From contig NZ_CP069620.1 in assembly GCF_026109735.1 (NCBI RefSeq), positions 186,001-250,000 of the forward strand: a stretch of 64,000 bases of DNA. Direction: 5' to 3'. This document shows positions 9,111 to 17,625 of the stretch, piece after piece. Origin of the DNA: Salinimicrobium tongyeongense. GTDB lineage: Bacteria; Bacteroidota; Bacteroidia; Flavobacteriales; Flavobacteriaceae. How positions within the stretch are numbered: the stretch's first letter is position 1; each line of letters opens with the position of its first letter. The position numbers and the translations under genes were made by a program. The notes under the pieces were generated by a model. The model worked only from the letters and a program-made list of their open reading frames with translations. It was not told the DNA's origin and did not search any database.

Positions 9111-10343
9111 ATGGACTCAAGTTTCTTCCACATTTTTTATCTCCGAGGCAGTAAAAAAGAATCAGCCGCATCAATCTACCTTCGTGTTACTATAAATGGC
9201 AAGCGGGCTGCTATGAGTTTAAATAGAAAAATTTTAGTGGATTCCTGGAACTCTTCTGCTGGAAGAGCAAGTGGGAATTCTTTAGAAGCTAAATTGCTGA
9301 ATAGGTATCTTTCCAAAGTTGAAAACGATCTCTTCAAGGCACATCAAAAATTACTTGAAAAAAAAGAAATTTTTTCAGCTAATGATTTAGTGAATACTTT
9401 ATTAGGCAAGGACACTCCATCAAAGGAACCAAAAATGTTGTTACAAATTTTCCAGGAACATAATGAACGTGTAAATAAACTCATAGGAAAAGATTTTGCA
9501 GCCGGAACGGCTGAAAGATATAGAACAGCGAAAAAACATGTTGAGGATTATATTAAAAAAGAATATAAGGCTTCGGATATTCCTGTTAAGGATGTTGACC
9601 ACAAATTTATTTCAGGATTAGAATATTATTTAAAAACGGAAAGAAACTTTGCCCATAATTCAGCCATAAAATATATTACCAATTTTAAAAAGATCATCAG
9701 GATCGCTTATGCCAACGAATGGATTGATAGAGATCCATTCAACAACTGGAAAGGAAAATTAAAAATCGTTGACCGCGAGTTCCTTACACAGGATGAACTT
9801 CAACTTATGATCGAAAAAGAAATTAGAAATGATAGACTAAATTTAGTAAAAGATATATTCCTATTTTGTTGCTTTACAGGATTGGCCTATGCAGATGTAA
9901 AGAAACTTTCAGAAAAAGAAGTGGTAGTGGGAATTGATGGAAACAAGTGGATAAAAATGAACCGCACAAAAACAAAAACCCGAAGTAGTATACCCATTCT
10001 TCCTACTGCAGAAGCCATTTTGCAGAAATATACCTCCCATCCCGATGTCAATCATAAAAGGCTACTTCCTGTGTTAAGTAACCAAAAGATGAATGCCTAC
10101 ATCAAAGAAATCGGAGATCTTTGTGGAATTAATAAAAACCTTACTTTTCACCTGGCCCGGCATACTTTTGCCACAACTGTAACCTTATCCAACGGGGTAC
10201 CTATAGAAAGTGTGAGTAAGATGCTTGGTCACAAAAATCTTCAGACCACTCAGCACTATGCAAAAATTTTGGATAGAAAAATTAGTGATGATATGGCTGC
10301 TCTAAGAGAAAGGTTAGGCTCCAATATACCAACCATGAATTAA
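9111..10343 (+). CDS. Tyrosine-type site-specific recombinase (integrase)
   Basis: Integrase of the family found on Bacteroidetes mobile elements. Residues about 1-95 form the Arm-binding region, 110-215 the SAM-like core-binding domain, and 225-400 the catalytic domain. Catalytic residues visible are His347 and Arg350 in HLARHTF, His374 in LGHKN, and nucleophile Tyr383 in HYAK. The position of the first Arg (in TGLxYxD) is Ala259. Loss of that Arg is known in the CTnDOT integrase, so the enzyme could still be active. At 410 residues it is complete. It sits beside tRNA-Ser with no conjugation or excision genes nearby, which suggests the residue of an integrated island. Confidence 0.9.
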   Translation: MDSSFFHIFYLRGSKKESAASIYLRVTINGKRAAMSLNRKILVDSWNSSAGRASGNSLEAKLLNRYLSKVENDLFKAHQKLLEKKEIFSANDLVNTLLGKDTPSKEPKMLLQIFQEHNERVNKLIGKDFAAGTAERYRTAKKHVEDYIKKEYKASDIPVKDVDHKFISGLEYYLKTERNFAHNSAIKYITNFKKIIRIAYANEWIDRDPFNNWKGKLKIVDREFLTQDELQLMIEKEIRNDRLNLVKDIFLFCCFTGLAYADVKKLSEKEVVVGIDGNKWIKMNRTKTKTRSSIPILPTAEAILQKYTSHPDVNHKRLLPVLSNQKMNAYIKEIGDLCGINKNLTFHLARHTFATTVTLSNGVPIESVSKMLGHKNLQTTQHYAKILDRKISDDMAALRERLGSNIPTMN

Positions 10344-10670
10344 TTATGTAAAGTTTTTAGTTGAATGAGTAACCACCCGAAAGATAAATCTCGATAACCT
10401 CTGAAGATCATGAAGTTTCTTTGGAAGTATTACTGTAATATTACCAGAGTCATTAATTTTCCGGAAGGTCGGAGCACCAAAGATTTCGGCACTCCAAAAT
10501 TCAGAAAAAAACAACTTATTATATTCCTCTAGATATTATCCCAGAACTAAATTCCGCTTTATAAAACCTATAAAATTCAAACTACTAAGGTTGTGAATTG
10601 GCTTTACCTGCACGAAACTAGCTAAATTGGCAAAAAACAACTAACTTTAGGTAACTGTAAAACTAGAAAC
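10344..10670. other. Non-coding stretch
   Basis: AT-rich spacer between the integrase and the small lipoprotein. I see no convincing gene, RNA or repeat in it. Confidence 0.5.
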
Positions 10671-10802
10671 ATGAAAAAAATATTTGTTCTTGTCGCTATT
10701 ATGATTTTTACACTTTCCTCCTGTCGGGAAACCACAGAAGTAAATACAGATGGAAACATGGAAAAAAGTGACTCCGGTGTCCAGACAAGAGAGGAAAACT
10801 AG
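10671..10802 (+). CDS. Small putative lipoprotein, 43 residues
   Basis: ATG at 10671 opens a 43-codon frame ending TAG at 10800-10802. The product begins MKKIFVLVAIMIFTLSSC: a basic start, a hydrophobic stretch, and the lipobox LSSC with Cys18 as the lipidation site. The mature part of about 25 residues is polar and acidic (RETTEVNTDGNMEKSDSG). No family is recognised. The lipoprotein signal makes it a likely real gene despite its size. It stands alone inside the tRNA-Ser island. Confidence 0.6.
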   Translation: MKKIFVLVAIMIFTLSSCRETTEVNTDGNMEKSDSGVQTREEN

Positions 10803-11007
10803 TTTTCATTTATAACAGTACCTGGCTGTTGTTATCACTCACTGGTATTTCTCTTTTGCCGTATGCTCCTTTTTCAAATGAAAAAATCTTAAAATTTATT
10901 AGTAAACCGTCCTCTTATTTACAGTAGATAACTTATTGTTATTTAGTTACATAAATTATCTGTCAGGCACTGTCTCACAGGATAAACAGTTAATTACTTG
11001 ACACTAC

Positions 11008-11043
11008 AATTTAAGGTTGCTCTCAAATTTAAGGTTGCTCTCA
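11008..11043. repeat. Perfect 18-bp tandem duplication
   Basis: AATTTAAGGTTGCTCTCA occurs twice head to tail (11008-11025 and 11026-11043). It lies at the 3' end of a broken minus-strand gene remnant, and duplicates ESNLKF in that frame. Confidence 0.8.
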
Positions 11044-11220
11044 TTTTTCACCTTTGGCGTATTTGACTCTATCTCGATCCACTCCACAACACCGGGAGCA
11101 TTGTCTTTTTCATAAAAGTTCTTTTTCTGAAACTGCCACAGATTGCAATCCCAGGTCCAATGCCATTTCGACGATTTCTTTCCCTTTACCCTTCGGTACC
11201 TGAATTGTCAGTAATTTCAT
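11043..11220 (-). pseudogene. Frameshifted small gene remnant
   Basis: Minus-strand ATG at 11220 opens MKLLTIQVPKGKGKEIVEMA and stops after 36 codons at a TGA. In the next frame the reading continues sensibly as FYEKDNAPGVVEWIEIES and runs into the 18-bp tandem repeat. The two pieces look like one protein broken by a one-base shift near 11112. I suspect the N-terminus of an integral-membrane or DUF389-type protein but cannot confirm it. Low confidence. Confidence 0.3.
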
Positions 11221-11272
11221 CCTATGTGGTTTAAGCTTCTGTCGGTTTTATTCTCAACAAGGTCTTCCCGGG

Positions 11273-11449
11273 TCATAAATTTCTTTTGTCCATCTCGGCT
11301 TTGGCTATTCCTCTTTCCAGCGCTTCCTCCCGTGTACAATTTTCTTTTGCAAAAATTTCTGCAGCATATTCTAAGGCCCTGGCCCTTATATCTTCATCCA
11401 GAACATTCAGGTGCTTTTGGAATCCGTCAAAATCCTCTTTCTCGTCCAT
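11273..11449 (-). CDS. Small conserved-looking hypothetical protein, 58 residues
   Basis: Minus-strand ATG at 11449 to TGA at 11275-11273. The product (MDEKEDFDGFQKHLNVLDED and onward) is charged, predicted all-helical and lacks membrane segments. It resembles the many short acidic/basic helical proteins of Flavobacteria, but I cannot name the family. Its 3' end points at the broken remnant downstream, and it begins 12 bases after the S66 peptidase stop on the same strand, so it may be the tail of that transcript. An opposite-strand frame over the same bases has no protein-like features. Confidence 0.5.
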   Translation of the reverse strand: MDEKEDFDGFQKHLNVLDEDIRARALEYAAEIFAKENCTREEALERGIAKAEMDKRNL

Positions 11450-11460
11450 TGCATTTTTGA

Positions 11461-12468
11461 TCAGTGTTCGGTTATAATTAAGCTAATCCTGTCCCCTTGC
11501 TGTGCCTCCATCGAAATTTTTCCGCCAAAAGGAAAAGTCATCATGGGAGCTGTATGACTACAATCGACATTGGCAACAACTGGGATCTTGTGCAATTCTT
11601 CCATTTTTAAGAACATTTCTTCCAAATGTTTTCGTTTCATTTTACTTTCTCGTTGGAAGCGTCCAAAAATGATCCCCCTCAATTTACTCCCGCTTGGGTG
11701 GTTCATAATTTGCTGCACCTCTTTCTGAATTCCTCTGTAGTCAATGATTTTGTTCTCTTCCAGAAATAGAATCCTCCCTTCAAAATCTGGCATAAAATTG
11801 TAGCCCATTAAAAAGTTCAGGGTGAGCAGGTTTCCTCCCATGCACTGGGCTTCAGCTTTCCCGGGATTGATTGTCCAGTAGCCGGGGTTCCGGATCTTAT
11901 CATCTTCCCATTCAGTATTTGAATAATGTTCTGAGGGCAAGATTTCTACGGGCTCCTCAGAAAAAAATATCTCTTTCATATTTGAAAGCATTTGAGGAAA
12001 GAATTGACTGGCACCCAGCATCGTAAAATGAGGACCGTAGTAAGTGACAAGGCCCGTCCTGGAGTAAATAGCACTGTTGAGTTCTGTAATGTCTGAAAGG
12101 CCGCAAAAGATCTTCGGGTTATCTCTAATAAGTTCATAATTCATATGCTTTAACAGCTGGTTCGCACTTGATCCTCCAATGGCAGAAATTATTGCATTGA
12201 CAGAAGCATCCTCAAAAGCTTCATGAAGATCCTCCAGTCTGTGTTCAACACTGGCAGATTTAAAGCTATTCATTTCATGAACATATTTTCCAAACGAAAC
12301 CTGAAGCCCCAATTCTTTAAAACCTCTTAGCGTTTTTTCTTCCAGGTCTTTGGTGAATTTTGGGGAGAAACTTTCTGCCGGGGCTATTACCCGAAGATGA
12401 TCCCCCTTTTTTAAACGGGCAGGAATTACTGGCTGCAGACTACTAGCATCTTCTTTCGGCATCTTCAT
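11461..12468 (-). CDS. S66-family serine peptidase (LD-carboxypeptidase / MccF-like)
   Basis: Family S66 enzymes cleave the L-Lys/D-Ala or similar bond of muropeptides (LdcA) or inactivate microcin C-type toxins (MccF). The catalytic triad is visible: nucleophile Ser125 in CGLSDITE, Glu237 in LFLEENK, His305 in CSHTAPM. The N-terminal RVIAPAES and the IGGSSANQLL block are typical. At 335 residues it resembles the MccF branch more than LdcA in length and in the GLSDIT form, but this split is my inference. It has no signal peptide. The MBL-fold gene lies 77 bases upstream on the same strand. Confidence 0.8.
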   Translation of the reverse strand: MKMPKEDASSLQPVIPARLKKGDHLRVIAPAESFSPKFTKDLEEKTLRGFKELGLQVSFGKYVHEMNSFKSASVEHRLEDLHEAFEDASVNAIISAIGGSSANQLLKHMNYELIRDNPKIFCGLSDITELNSAIYSRTGLVTYYGPHFTMLGASQFFPQMLSNMKEIFFSEEPVEILPSEHYSNTEWEDDKIRNPGYWTINPGKAEAQCMGGNLLTLNFLMGYNFMPDFEGRILFLEENKIIDYRGIQKEVQQIMNHPSGSKLRGIIFGRFQRESKMKRKHLEEMFLKMEELHKIPVVANVDCSHTAPMMTFPFGGKISMEAQQGDRISLIITEH

Positions 12469-12545
12469 CTTTCATAGTTTTTATGGACTCATGGATCTTC
12501 TAATATCAATCTTGAGGGAGTCGGTTCTCCTACCTGGCAAGGTTT

Positions 12546-13391
12546 TTATTTTTGACTCGCCTCAACGTACTTTCCATGAGAAGGTATTGCTTTTGTTCTA
12601 AAATTCTCAACAAGGTCACGCAGTCCTTCTCTTAAAGCATTTCCCTTCATGGCATTTCCATGCCCTGTAATTGCCACTTTTGGATGGAGCCCGGCAAGTT
12701 TCTGCACAGAGTCATGAGCCGCCTTCCAGTCGGTTGTGAGGTATCTTGGAGGCCCATGGATTTCTTCTTTTTGAACGAGGACCTTGTAAAGAGAATCTTG
12801 TTTTACTGTAATAAAGGCGTCGCCTGCCAGGAGTATACTGTCTGTTGGTCTGAAAAAGGAAACATGTCCCGGAGAATGCCCGGGAGTATGAATCCACTCC
12901 CATTCCGGAAATTCAGGTACTCTTCCATCTGCAGGCAGGGGCTTGAGAAAAGGTTTTATACTTATTGGTTCATGAGGATAGATAGAGGAGATTTTGGCCA
13001 ACATTCCTCCCTCTACGGATGGATCTGGTTCGGGATAACTTTTTTCCCCTGTTAGAAATGGAAATTCAAAAGGATGTGCATAAACGTTTACCGCCCACTC
13101 CTCCAAAAGATCAACCAGTCCTCCTACGTGGTCAAAATGCCCATGGGTTAAAAGAATAGCGCGGGGCTTACTGTCTCTTCCGAATCTTTCTTCTACCACT
13201 TTTTTAATTATCCCGGCTGATTTAGGCATTCCGGAATCTACCAGAACCCATTGATCACTTTTCGGAGATCCGATCGTGACGATATTGACGATCTGATTTG
13301 TATAGTAAAAAACATCCTTTAACTCCTCCCTTCCATCTCCGGCGGACACAGAAGTAATAGGAATGAACTTTTCATCCTCATTCTTTTCCAT
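12546..13391 (-). CDS. MBL-fold metallo-hydrolase
   Basis: Metallo-beta-lactamase fold hydrolase with a two-metal site: His83, His85, Asp87 and His88 in THGHFDHVGG, then HTPGHSPGH, the GDAF aspartate and a final TGHG histidine. At 281 residues the protein has no signal peptide, so it is likely cytoplasmic. The substrate cannot be told; glyoxalase II-like and lactonase-like members share these motifs. Possibly co-transcribed with the S66 peptidase downstream. Confidence 0.8.
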   Translation of the reverse strand: MEKNEDEKFIPITSVSAGDGREELKDVFYYTNQIVNIVTIGSPKSDQWVLVDSGMPKSAGIIKKVVEERFGRDSKPRAILLTHGHFDHVGGLVDLLEEWAVNVYAHPFEFPFLTGEKSYPEPDPSVEGGMLAKISSIYPHEPISIKPFLKPLPADGRVPEFPEWEWIHTPGHSPGHVSFFRPTDSILLAGDAFITVKQDSLYKVLVQKEEIHGPPRYLTTDWKAAHDSVQKLAGLHPKVAITGHGNAMKGNALREGLRDLVENFRTKAIPSHGKYVEASQK

Positions 13392-13612
13392 TTTTATTTT
13401 TAAGTTACATAACCTAAACAGTATCTGCTCTTAATGTTTTTCTAATTCGTCACTACATTAATGTTAAACCCATTTCGTTTCTTCAACGTGGCAGTCAAAA
13501 AGCTCCGGATCTGGACAGCGGAAGAAAAATTTTTTCTCAACGCATAAGAAGGATTTCCTCAAGATAATTAACATGGGTTTATGAGTCTCTACCCATCTTC
13601 AGGGAATGTTTT

Positions 13613-14014
13613 TTGGTTAAATTAGAGACAGCAAAAATTAAGGGGGTTTTGGAAGAGCAGCAATATTTATACAGGGTCGAAAAAATTACCCATAGACCTG
13701 CAGCCGAAGATAAGATAACTATCATTAAGGAAATACGGGAAAATGACCTGGAACTAGCAAGGATTCTTGCGACCAAGGCTTACCTGGAGGAGCTGGCTGA
13801 ATTGCAGGGAAAATATTCTCCGGAGAGCTTTAAAAGCTATGACACCAGGAAAGGAATCGGTTATAACTACCAACTGCTCTTAATTAATAATTCAGACAGT
13901 GAAATCTACATTGTCGAGACTACAATGGAAAAAATTACACCTGCGGTAATCGCGCAACAGGAAGAAGAAAAAGAAATTTTTCTGACACTATCCCGTAAAG
14001 TGTGTAAGTTTTAA
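13613..14014 (+). pseudogene. Hypothetical protein, 3' end replaced by IS256 element
   Basis: No family recognised. The frame gives a charged, soluble protein of about 120 native residues (for example EIRENDLELARILATKAYLE). Its last ten residues, LTLSRKVCKF, are encoded by the terminal inverted repeat of the IS256-family element beginning near 13984, so the native C-terminus is lost. The only in-frame start is TTG at 13613. An ATG at 13606 lies in another frame, separated by a run of six T; one T fewer would give MFLVKLETAK. The gene may be broken at both ends. Confidence 0.5.
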
Positions 14015-15337
14015 ATAAAGGGGTTTGACTTTTTATCTAAAGTTGAACCCTTTCTTCGTATATAGTCAAGAACTGATTGAGGACTATTCCCCAGTTTCTA
14101 ATAGGCACTGACCATTTTTTGGTTGCTTCCCTCAGAGCCAAATATACAGATTTCATTACAGCATCATCGGTTGGGAAGGATAATTTGTTTTTAGTGTACT
14201 TTCTGATCTTCCCGTTCAGATTCTCAATAAGATTGGTGGTATAAATAATTCGTCTGATCTCCAGCGGGAACTCATAAAAGACGGTAAGGTCTTCCCAATT
14301 GTCTCTCCAGCTTTTTATTGCATAAGAATATTTGGAGTTCCATTTGTTAGCAAAATCCTCTAGAGCAGCTTCTGCGGCTTGTTTAGTAGGTGCATCATAA
14401 ATGAGCTTCATGTCTTTGGTAAAGGCTTTTTTATCTTTCCAAACTACATATCTACAGGCATTTCTGATCTGGTGCACCACACAAATTTGGGTTTTAGACT
14501 GTGGAAAAACATTTTTGATGGTATCGGTAAATCCATTGAGGTTATCGGTAGCAGTGATTAAAATGTCCTCAACTCCCCGAGCTTTCATATCTGTCAATAC
14601 GCTCATCCAGAAGGCTGCAGATTCATTCTTTCCAAGCCAAAGACCAAGAACTTCCTTTTTACCATCTCTTTTGAGACCTACAGCTATATAAATCGTCTTG
14701 TTGACTACTTTGGAGTTCTCTCGTACTTTAAAGACGATTCCGTCCATCCAGACAATCAAATAAACGGGCTCTAAAGGACGATTTTGCCAGGCAACGATAT
14801 CATTGCTGATTCGGTCTGTAATTCGGGAGATAGTAGAAGTAGAGACATCAAAGCCATACACCTCAGAGATTTATTCTTCAATATCACTATTGCTCATTCC
14901 CTTGGCATACAGCGATACAATGACATTTTCGATGCCATCAATCATGTTCTGCCGCTTGGGAACAATCATAGGATTAAAGGATCCATCCCGGTCCCGGGGA
15001 ACCTTTACAGTGTCTTCACCAAAAGAACTCCGAACCTTCTTTTTAGTATAGCCATTCCTGGTATTTCCAGATCCAGACTTCTGGTGCTTATCATAATCCA
15101 AATGGCCATCCAGTTCACCTTCAAGCATTTTCTCCAATCCACGTTTTTGAAGTTGCTTGAGAAAACTACTAAGTTCTTCTCCTGATTTAAACTGTTTTAA
15201 AAACTCATCATCGAATAGATCTTCTTTTTTCATTACTGTGTAAATATTAGTGCCTGGAATTTGCAGGCAAGGTTAAAAAAATATGGGCGTTCGCAAACCC
15301 CCATATTTTCTACTTACACATTTTTTGAGATAGTCCC
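13984..15337 (-). mobile_element. IS256-family insertion sequence, inactive copy
   Basis: About 1.35 kb, bounded by imperfect terminal inverted repeats. The left end reads GACACTATCCCGTAAAGTGT from 13984; the right end, reverse-complemented from 15337, reads GGGACTATCTCAAAAAATGT. The match continues through GTAAGT and GGGGTTTG. The single transposase gene on the minus strand has an in-frame stop. I could not find an 8-9 bp target duplication, so flanking DNA may have been deleted. Confidence 0.8.
14037..15233 (-). pseudogene. IS256-family transposase with in-frame stop codon
   Basis: A single frame of 398 codons interrupted by TAA at 14873-14871. The N-terminal part (15233-14871, 120 residues) ends MSNSDIEE-stop and the rest continues [16 protein letters not shown]. 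The stop is probably a CAA-to-TAA change, since Gln fits between EE and I. The catalytic DDE residues remain: Asp in VWMDGIVFK, Asp in [10 protein letters not shown], Glu in NLIENLNGK. One base change could therefore restore it. Confidence 0.88.
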
Positions 15338-15368
15338 TTAAATGGTAAAAGGATACCACTGGCTATAA

Positions 15369-15506
15369 ACTCCAGATATCCAGAAGTTGATCCCAAAGAT
15401 ATTGATAGATCGGACAGAGTTTAATTTACAGACCCGAGGCAATTTCACCAGTAGTGTTGCTGACTTTGTGACCTATCTTGAAAAGGAGTGTACATCCCTG
15501 ACATAG
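15369..15506 (+). pseudogene. Possible C-terminal gene fragment right of the IS
   Basis: A 45-codon open frame without a start, ending TAG at 15504-15506. It reads protein-like (TPDIQKLIPKILIDRTEFN, later FVTYLEKECTSLT). It lies 31 bases after the IS256 right end and may be the tail of a gene disrupted by the element or by loss of island DNA. Family unknown. Confidence 0.25.
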
Positions 15507-15558
15507 GTTGCAAACTAAACTTCTAACTTCGTATTTCTAAAATCTAACTTCTTCAATC

Positions 15559-16506
15559 CTAGCTGCTAAGAAACTCCAGAACATTTCTCTCGATTCGCTC
15601 TTCAATATTGGAGATATCGGCTTTGATGAATTGTTCTCCTGTGATTTGTTCGTAAAGCTCAATGTACCTATCTGACACCGAATTAATGTATTCATTGCTC
15701 ATCTCCGGAATTTGCTGACCTTCTTTTCCCTGGAAACCATTCTGAATAAGCCATTGTCTCACAAATTCTTTAGAGAGCTGCTTTTGTGGTTCTCCCGAAG
15801 CTAACCTTTCAGAATATCCTTCAGCATAAAAATAACGGGAAGAATCTGGGGTATGTATCTCATCTATGAGTACAATCTCGCCATTTTTGGTCTTACCAAA
15901 TTCATATTTTGTATCTACCAGGATGAGCCCGTTTTTCTTAGCGAGTTCGGTTCCGCGAAGAAAAAGTTGTCGGGTATAGATTTCGAGCGTGTTGTAATCT
16001 GCTTCAGAAACAATTCCTTTTTTCAGGATTTCTTCGCGCGAAATATCCATATCATGTTCCCCTGAATCTGCCTTGGTGGTAGGCGTAATAATTGGGGCCG
16101 CAAAAGCTTCATTTTCTTTCATCCCTTCAGGCATATGTACCCCACACAAGCTCCGTTTTCCGCTGGCATATTCCCTTGCCGCATGGCCGGTGAGATATCC
16201 TCTTATCACCATCTCTACCTTAAAGGGCTCGCAGCTCTCCCCAATTGCCACGTTGGGATCGGGTGTGGCCTGTAACCAGTTGGGCACGATATCTTCTGTA
16301 GCCCTCATCATTTTTGTTGCCAGCTGGTTGAGAATTTGTCCTTTATAAGGTATTCCTTTTGGCATTACAACATCAAAAGCCGAAAGCCTGTCGGTCACGA
16401 TCATGACCAGCCGGTTATCTTCAAGAGTGTAGACATCCCGTACTTTTCCTTTATAAAATGATTTCTGACCCGGAAAATTAAAATTGGTAGCGGTAATAGT
16501 GTTCAT
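15559..16506 (-). CDS. purC: Phosphoribosylaminoimidazole-succinocarboxamide synthase
   Basis: SAICAR synthase, step 8 of purine biosynthesis: joins aspartate to CAIR with ATP. Motifs are [12 protein letters not shown] near 17 (ATP-binding), [13 protein letters not shown] near 37, [12 protein letters not shown] near 100, [10 protein letters not shown] near 205, and [10 protein letters not shown] near 226. At 315 residues it belongs to the longer form seen in Bacteroidetes and yeast. It is the first core gene after the tRNA-Ser island and follows phoH on the same strand, with a hairpin between them. Confidence 0.95.
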   Translation of the reverse strand: MNTITATNFNFPGQKSFYKGKVRDVYTLEDNRLVMIVTDRLSAFDVVMPKGIPYKGQILNQLATKMMRATEDIVPNWLQATPDPNVAIGESCEPFKVEMVIRGYLTGHAAREYASGKRSLCGVHMPEGMKENEAFAAPIITPTTKADSGEHDMDISREEILKKGIVSEADYNTLEIYTRQLFLRGTELAKKNGLILVDTKYEFGKTKNGEIVLIDEIHTPDSSRYFYAEGYSERLASGEPQKQLSKEFVRQWLIQNGFQGKEGQQIPEMSNEYINSVSDRYIELYEQITGEQFIKADISNIEERIERNVLEFLSS

Positions 16507-16528
16507 CTAAATAGGTGATTATATGGAA

Positions 16529-16550
16529 AGATCCCACTGGCGTGGGATCT
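16529..16550 (-). terminator. Hairpin between phoH and purC
   Basis: Inverted repeat AGATCCCAC / GTGGGATCT (9-bp stem, 4-base loop), followed on the minus strand by TTTCC. Likely terminates phoH or attenuates read-through into purC. Confidence 0.5.
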
Positions 16551-16551
16551 C

Positions 16552-16566
16552 AAAAATGACATTTTT
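16552..16566. repeat. Palindromic 15-mer, perfect copy
   Basis: AAAAATGACATTTTT, overlapping the phoH stop codon. Confidence 0.55.
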
Positions 16567-17518
16567 ATTCGGCGTTTTCTATTCTTTTGTAAGCGGCGAT
16601 GATCTTCTTCACGAGCTTATGGCGAATCACATCTTTATCGTCAAGGTGGATTATTCCCACCCCATCAACATCCTGTAAAACGAGAATGGCTTCTTTAAGT
16701 CCCGAAATCACCCTTTTTGGAAGGTCAATTTGGCCGGGGTCTCCAGTTACCATAAACTTTGCACTCTTCCCCATCCGGGTGAGGAACATTTTCATCTGTG
16801 CGTGAGTAGTATTTTGGGCTTCATCGAGAATTACAAAAGCATGGTCTAGGGTACGGCCACGCATAAAAGCAAGGGGAGCGATTTGAATCACCCCTTTTTC
16901 AATGTAGCTTTCCAGCTTCTCGTGTGGGATCATATCGCGCAGCGCATCATAGAGCGGCTGCATGTATGGATCGAGTTTTTCTTTTAGGTCACCGGGTAAG
17001 AAACCGAGGTTTTCGCCTGCTTCTACCGCAGGCCGGGTAAGGATGATCCTTTTAACCTGTTTCTCTTTCAAAGCCTTAACTGCCAGGGCTACTCCAGTAT
17101 ACGTCTTCCCCGTACCCGCGGGACCAATGGCAAATACCATATCATTCTTCTTCATAAGCTCCACGAGCCGACGCTGATTGGCTGTTTGGGCACGAATCAT
17201 TCTGCCACTCACGCCGTGAACCAGCACTTCCCCGCTTTCGTTAGAAGTTTCATAGTCTTCTTTACTCTCACTGGTAAGTACCCGCTCTATGGAGTTTTCA
17301 TCCAGACGATTGAATTTTCCGTAGTGATCAATCAGCATATTGAACCTCCTGTCAAATTCCTCAAGCATCTCTTCGTCCCCGTAAATGCGAAGTTTATTGC
17401 CCCTTGCCACAATTTTAAGCTTTGGAAAATACTTCTTTAAAAGCTCGATATGTGAATTTTGTTCCCCAAAAAAATCTCTGGGACTTATTTCAGAAAGTTC
17501 AATGATAAGTTCGTTCAA
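16565..17518 (-). CDS. phoH: PhoH-family ATPase
   Basis: PhoH-like P-loop ATPase, an RNA-helicase-related protein with a proposed role in RNA or ribosome metabolism. The Walker A motif GPAGTGKT is at 132-139 and Walker B reads VILDEAQN, followed by FMVTGDPGQIDLP. The N-terminal 100 residues match the KH-like extension of the family. At 317 residues it is full length. A minus-strand TAAGTTTG (17579-17572) is a possible -7 element for it, lying back to back with the promoter of the divergent DUF62 gene. Confidence 0.92.
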   Translation of the reverse strand: MNELIIELSEISPRDFFGEQNSHIELLKKYFPKLKIVARGNKLRIYGDEEMLEEFDRRFNMLIDHYGKFNRLDENSIERVLTSESKEDYETSNESGEVLVHGVSGRMIRAQTANQRRLVELMKKNDMVFAIGPAGTGKTYTGVALAVKALKEKQVKRIILTRPAVEAGENLGFLPGDLKEKLDPYMQPLYDALRDMIPHEKLESYIEKGVIQIAPLAFMRGRTLDHAFVILDEAQNTTHAQMKMFLTRMGKSAKFMVTGDPGQIDLPKRVISGLKEAILVLQDVDGVGIIHLDDKDVIRHKLVKKIIAAYKRIENAE

Positions 17519-17558
17519 AAGCGACCGGATTAAATTTAAAAAATGACTTAATTATCTT

Positions 17559-17579
17559 TAGATTTGCATTACAAACTTA
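17559..17579. promoter_or_regulatory. Divergent promoter region of phoH and the DUF62 gene
   Basis: TAGATTTG on the plus strand (17559-17566) and TAAGTTTG on the minus strand (17579-17572) both match TAnnTTTG. Neither has a clear TTG at the right distance, so both are tentative. Confidence 0.4.
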
Positions 17580-17625
17580 GCTAAATAAAGGTTTAAGTTA
17601 GGAAAAATATTATTAGAAATTGCCC

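Noticed and set aside
11224-11477. Plus-strand frames of 60-80 codons
   Set aside because: They cover the minus-strand 58-residue frame, which has a more protein-like composition and a fitting position after the S66 gene.
13975-15345. Target duplication of the IS256 element
   Set aside because: The 8-9 bases outside both terminal repeats do not match in any register I tried.
15337-15560. Right attachment site of the tRNA-Ser island
   Set aside because: I looked for a copy of the tRNA 3' end (TTCGAATCCCTCTTTCTCC) and found none here or elsewhere in the window.
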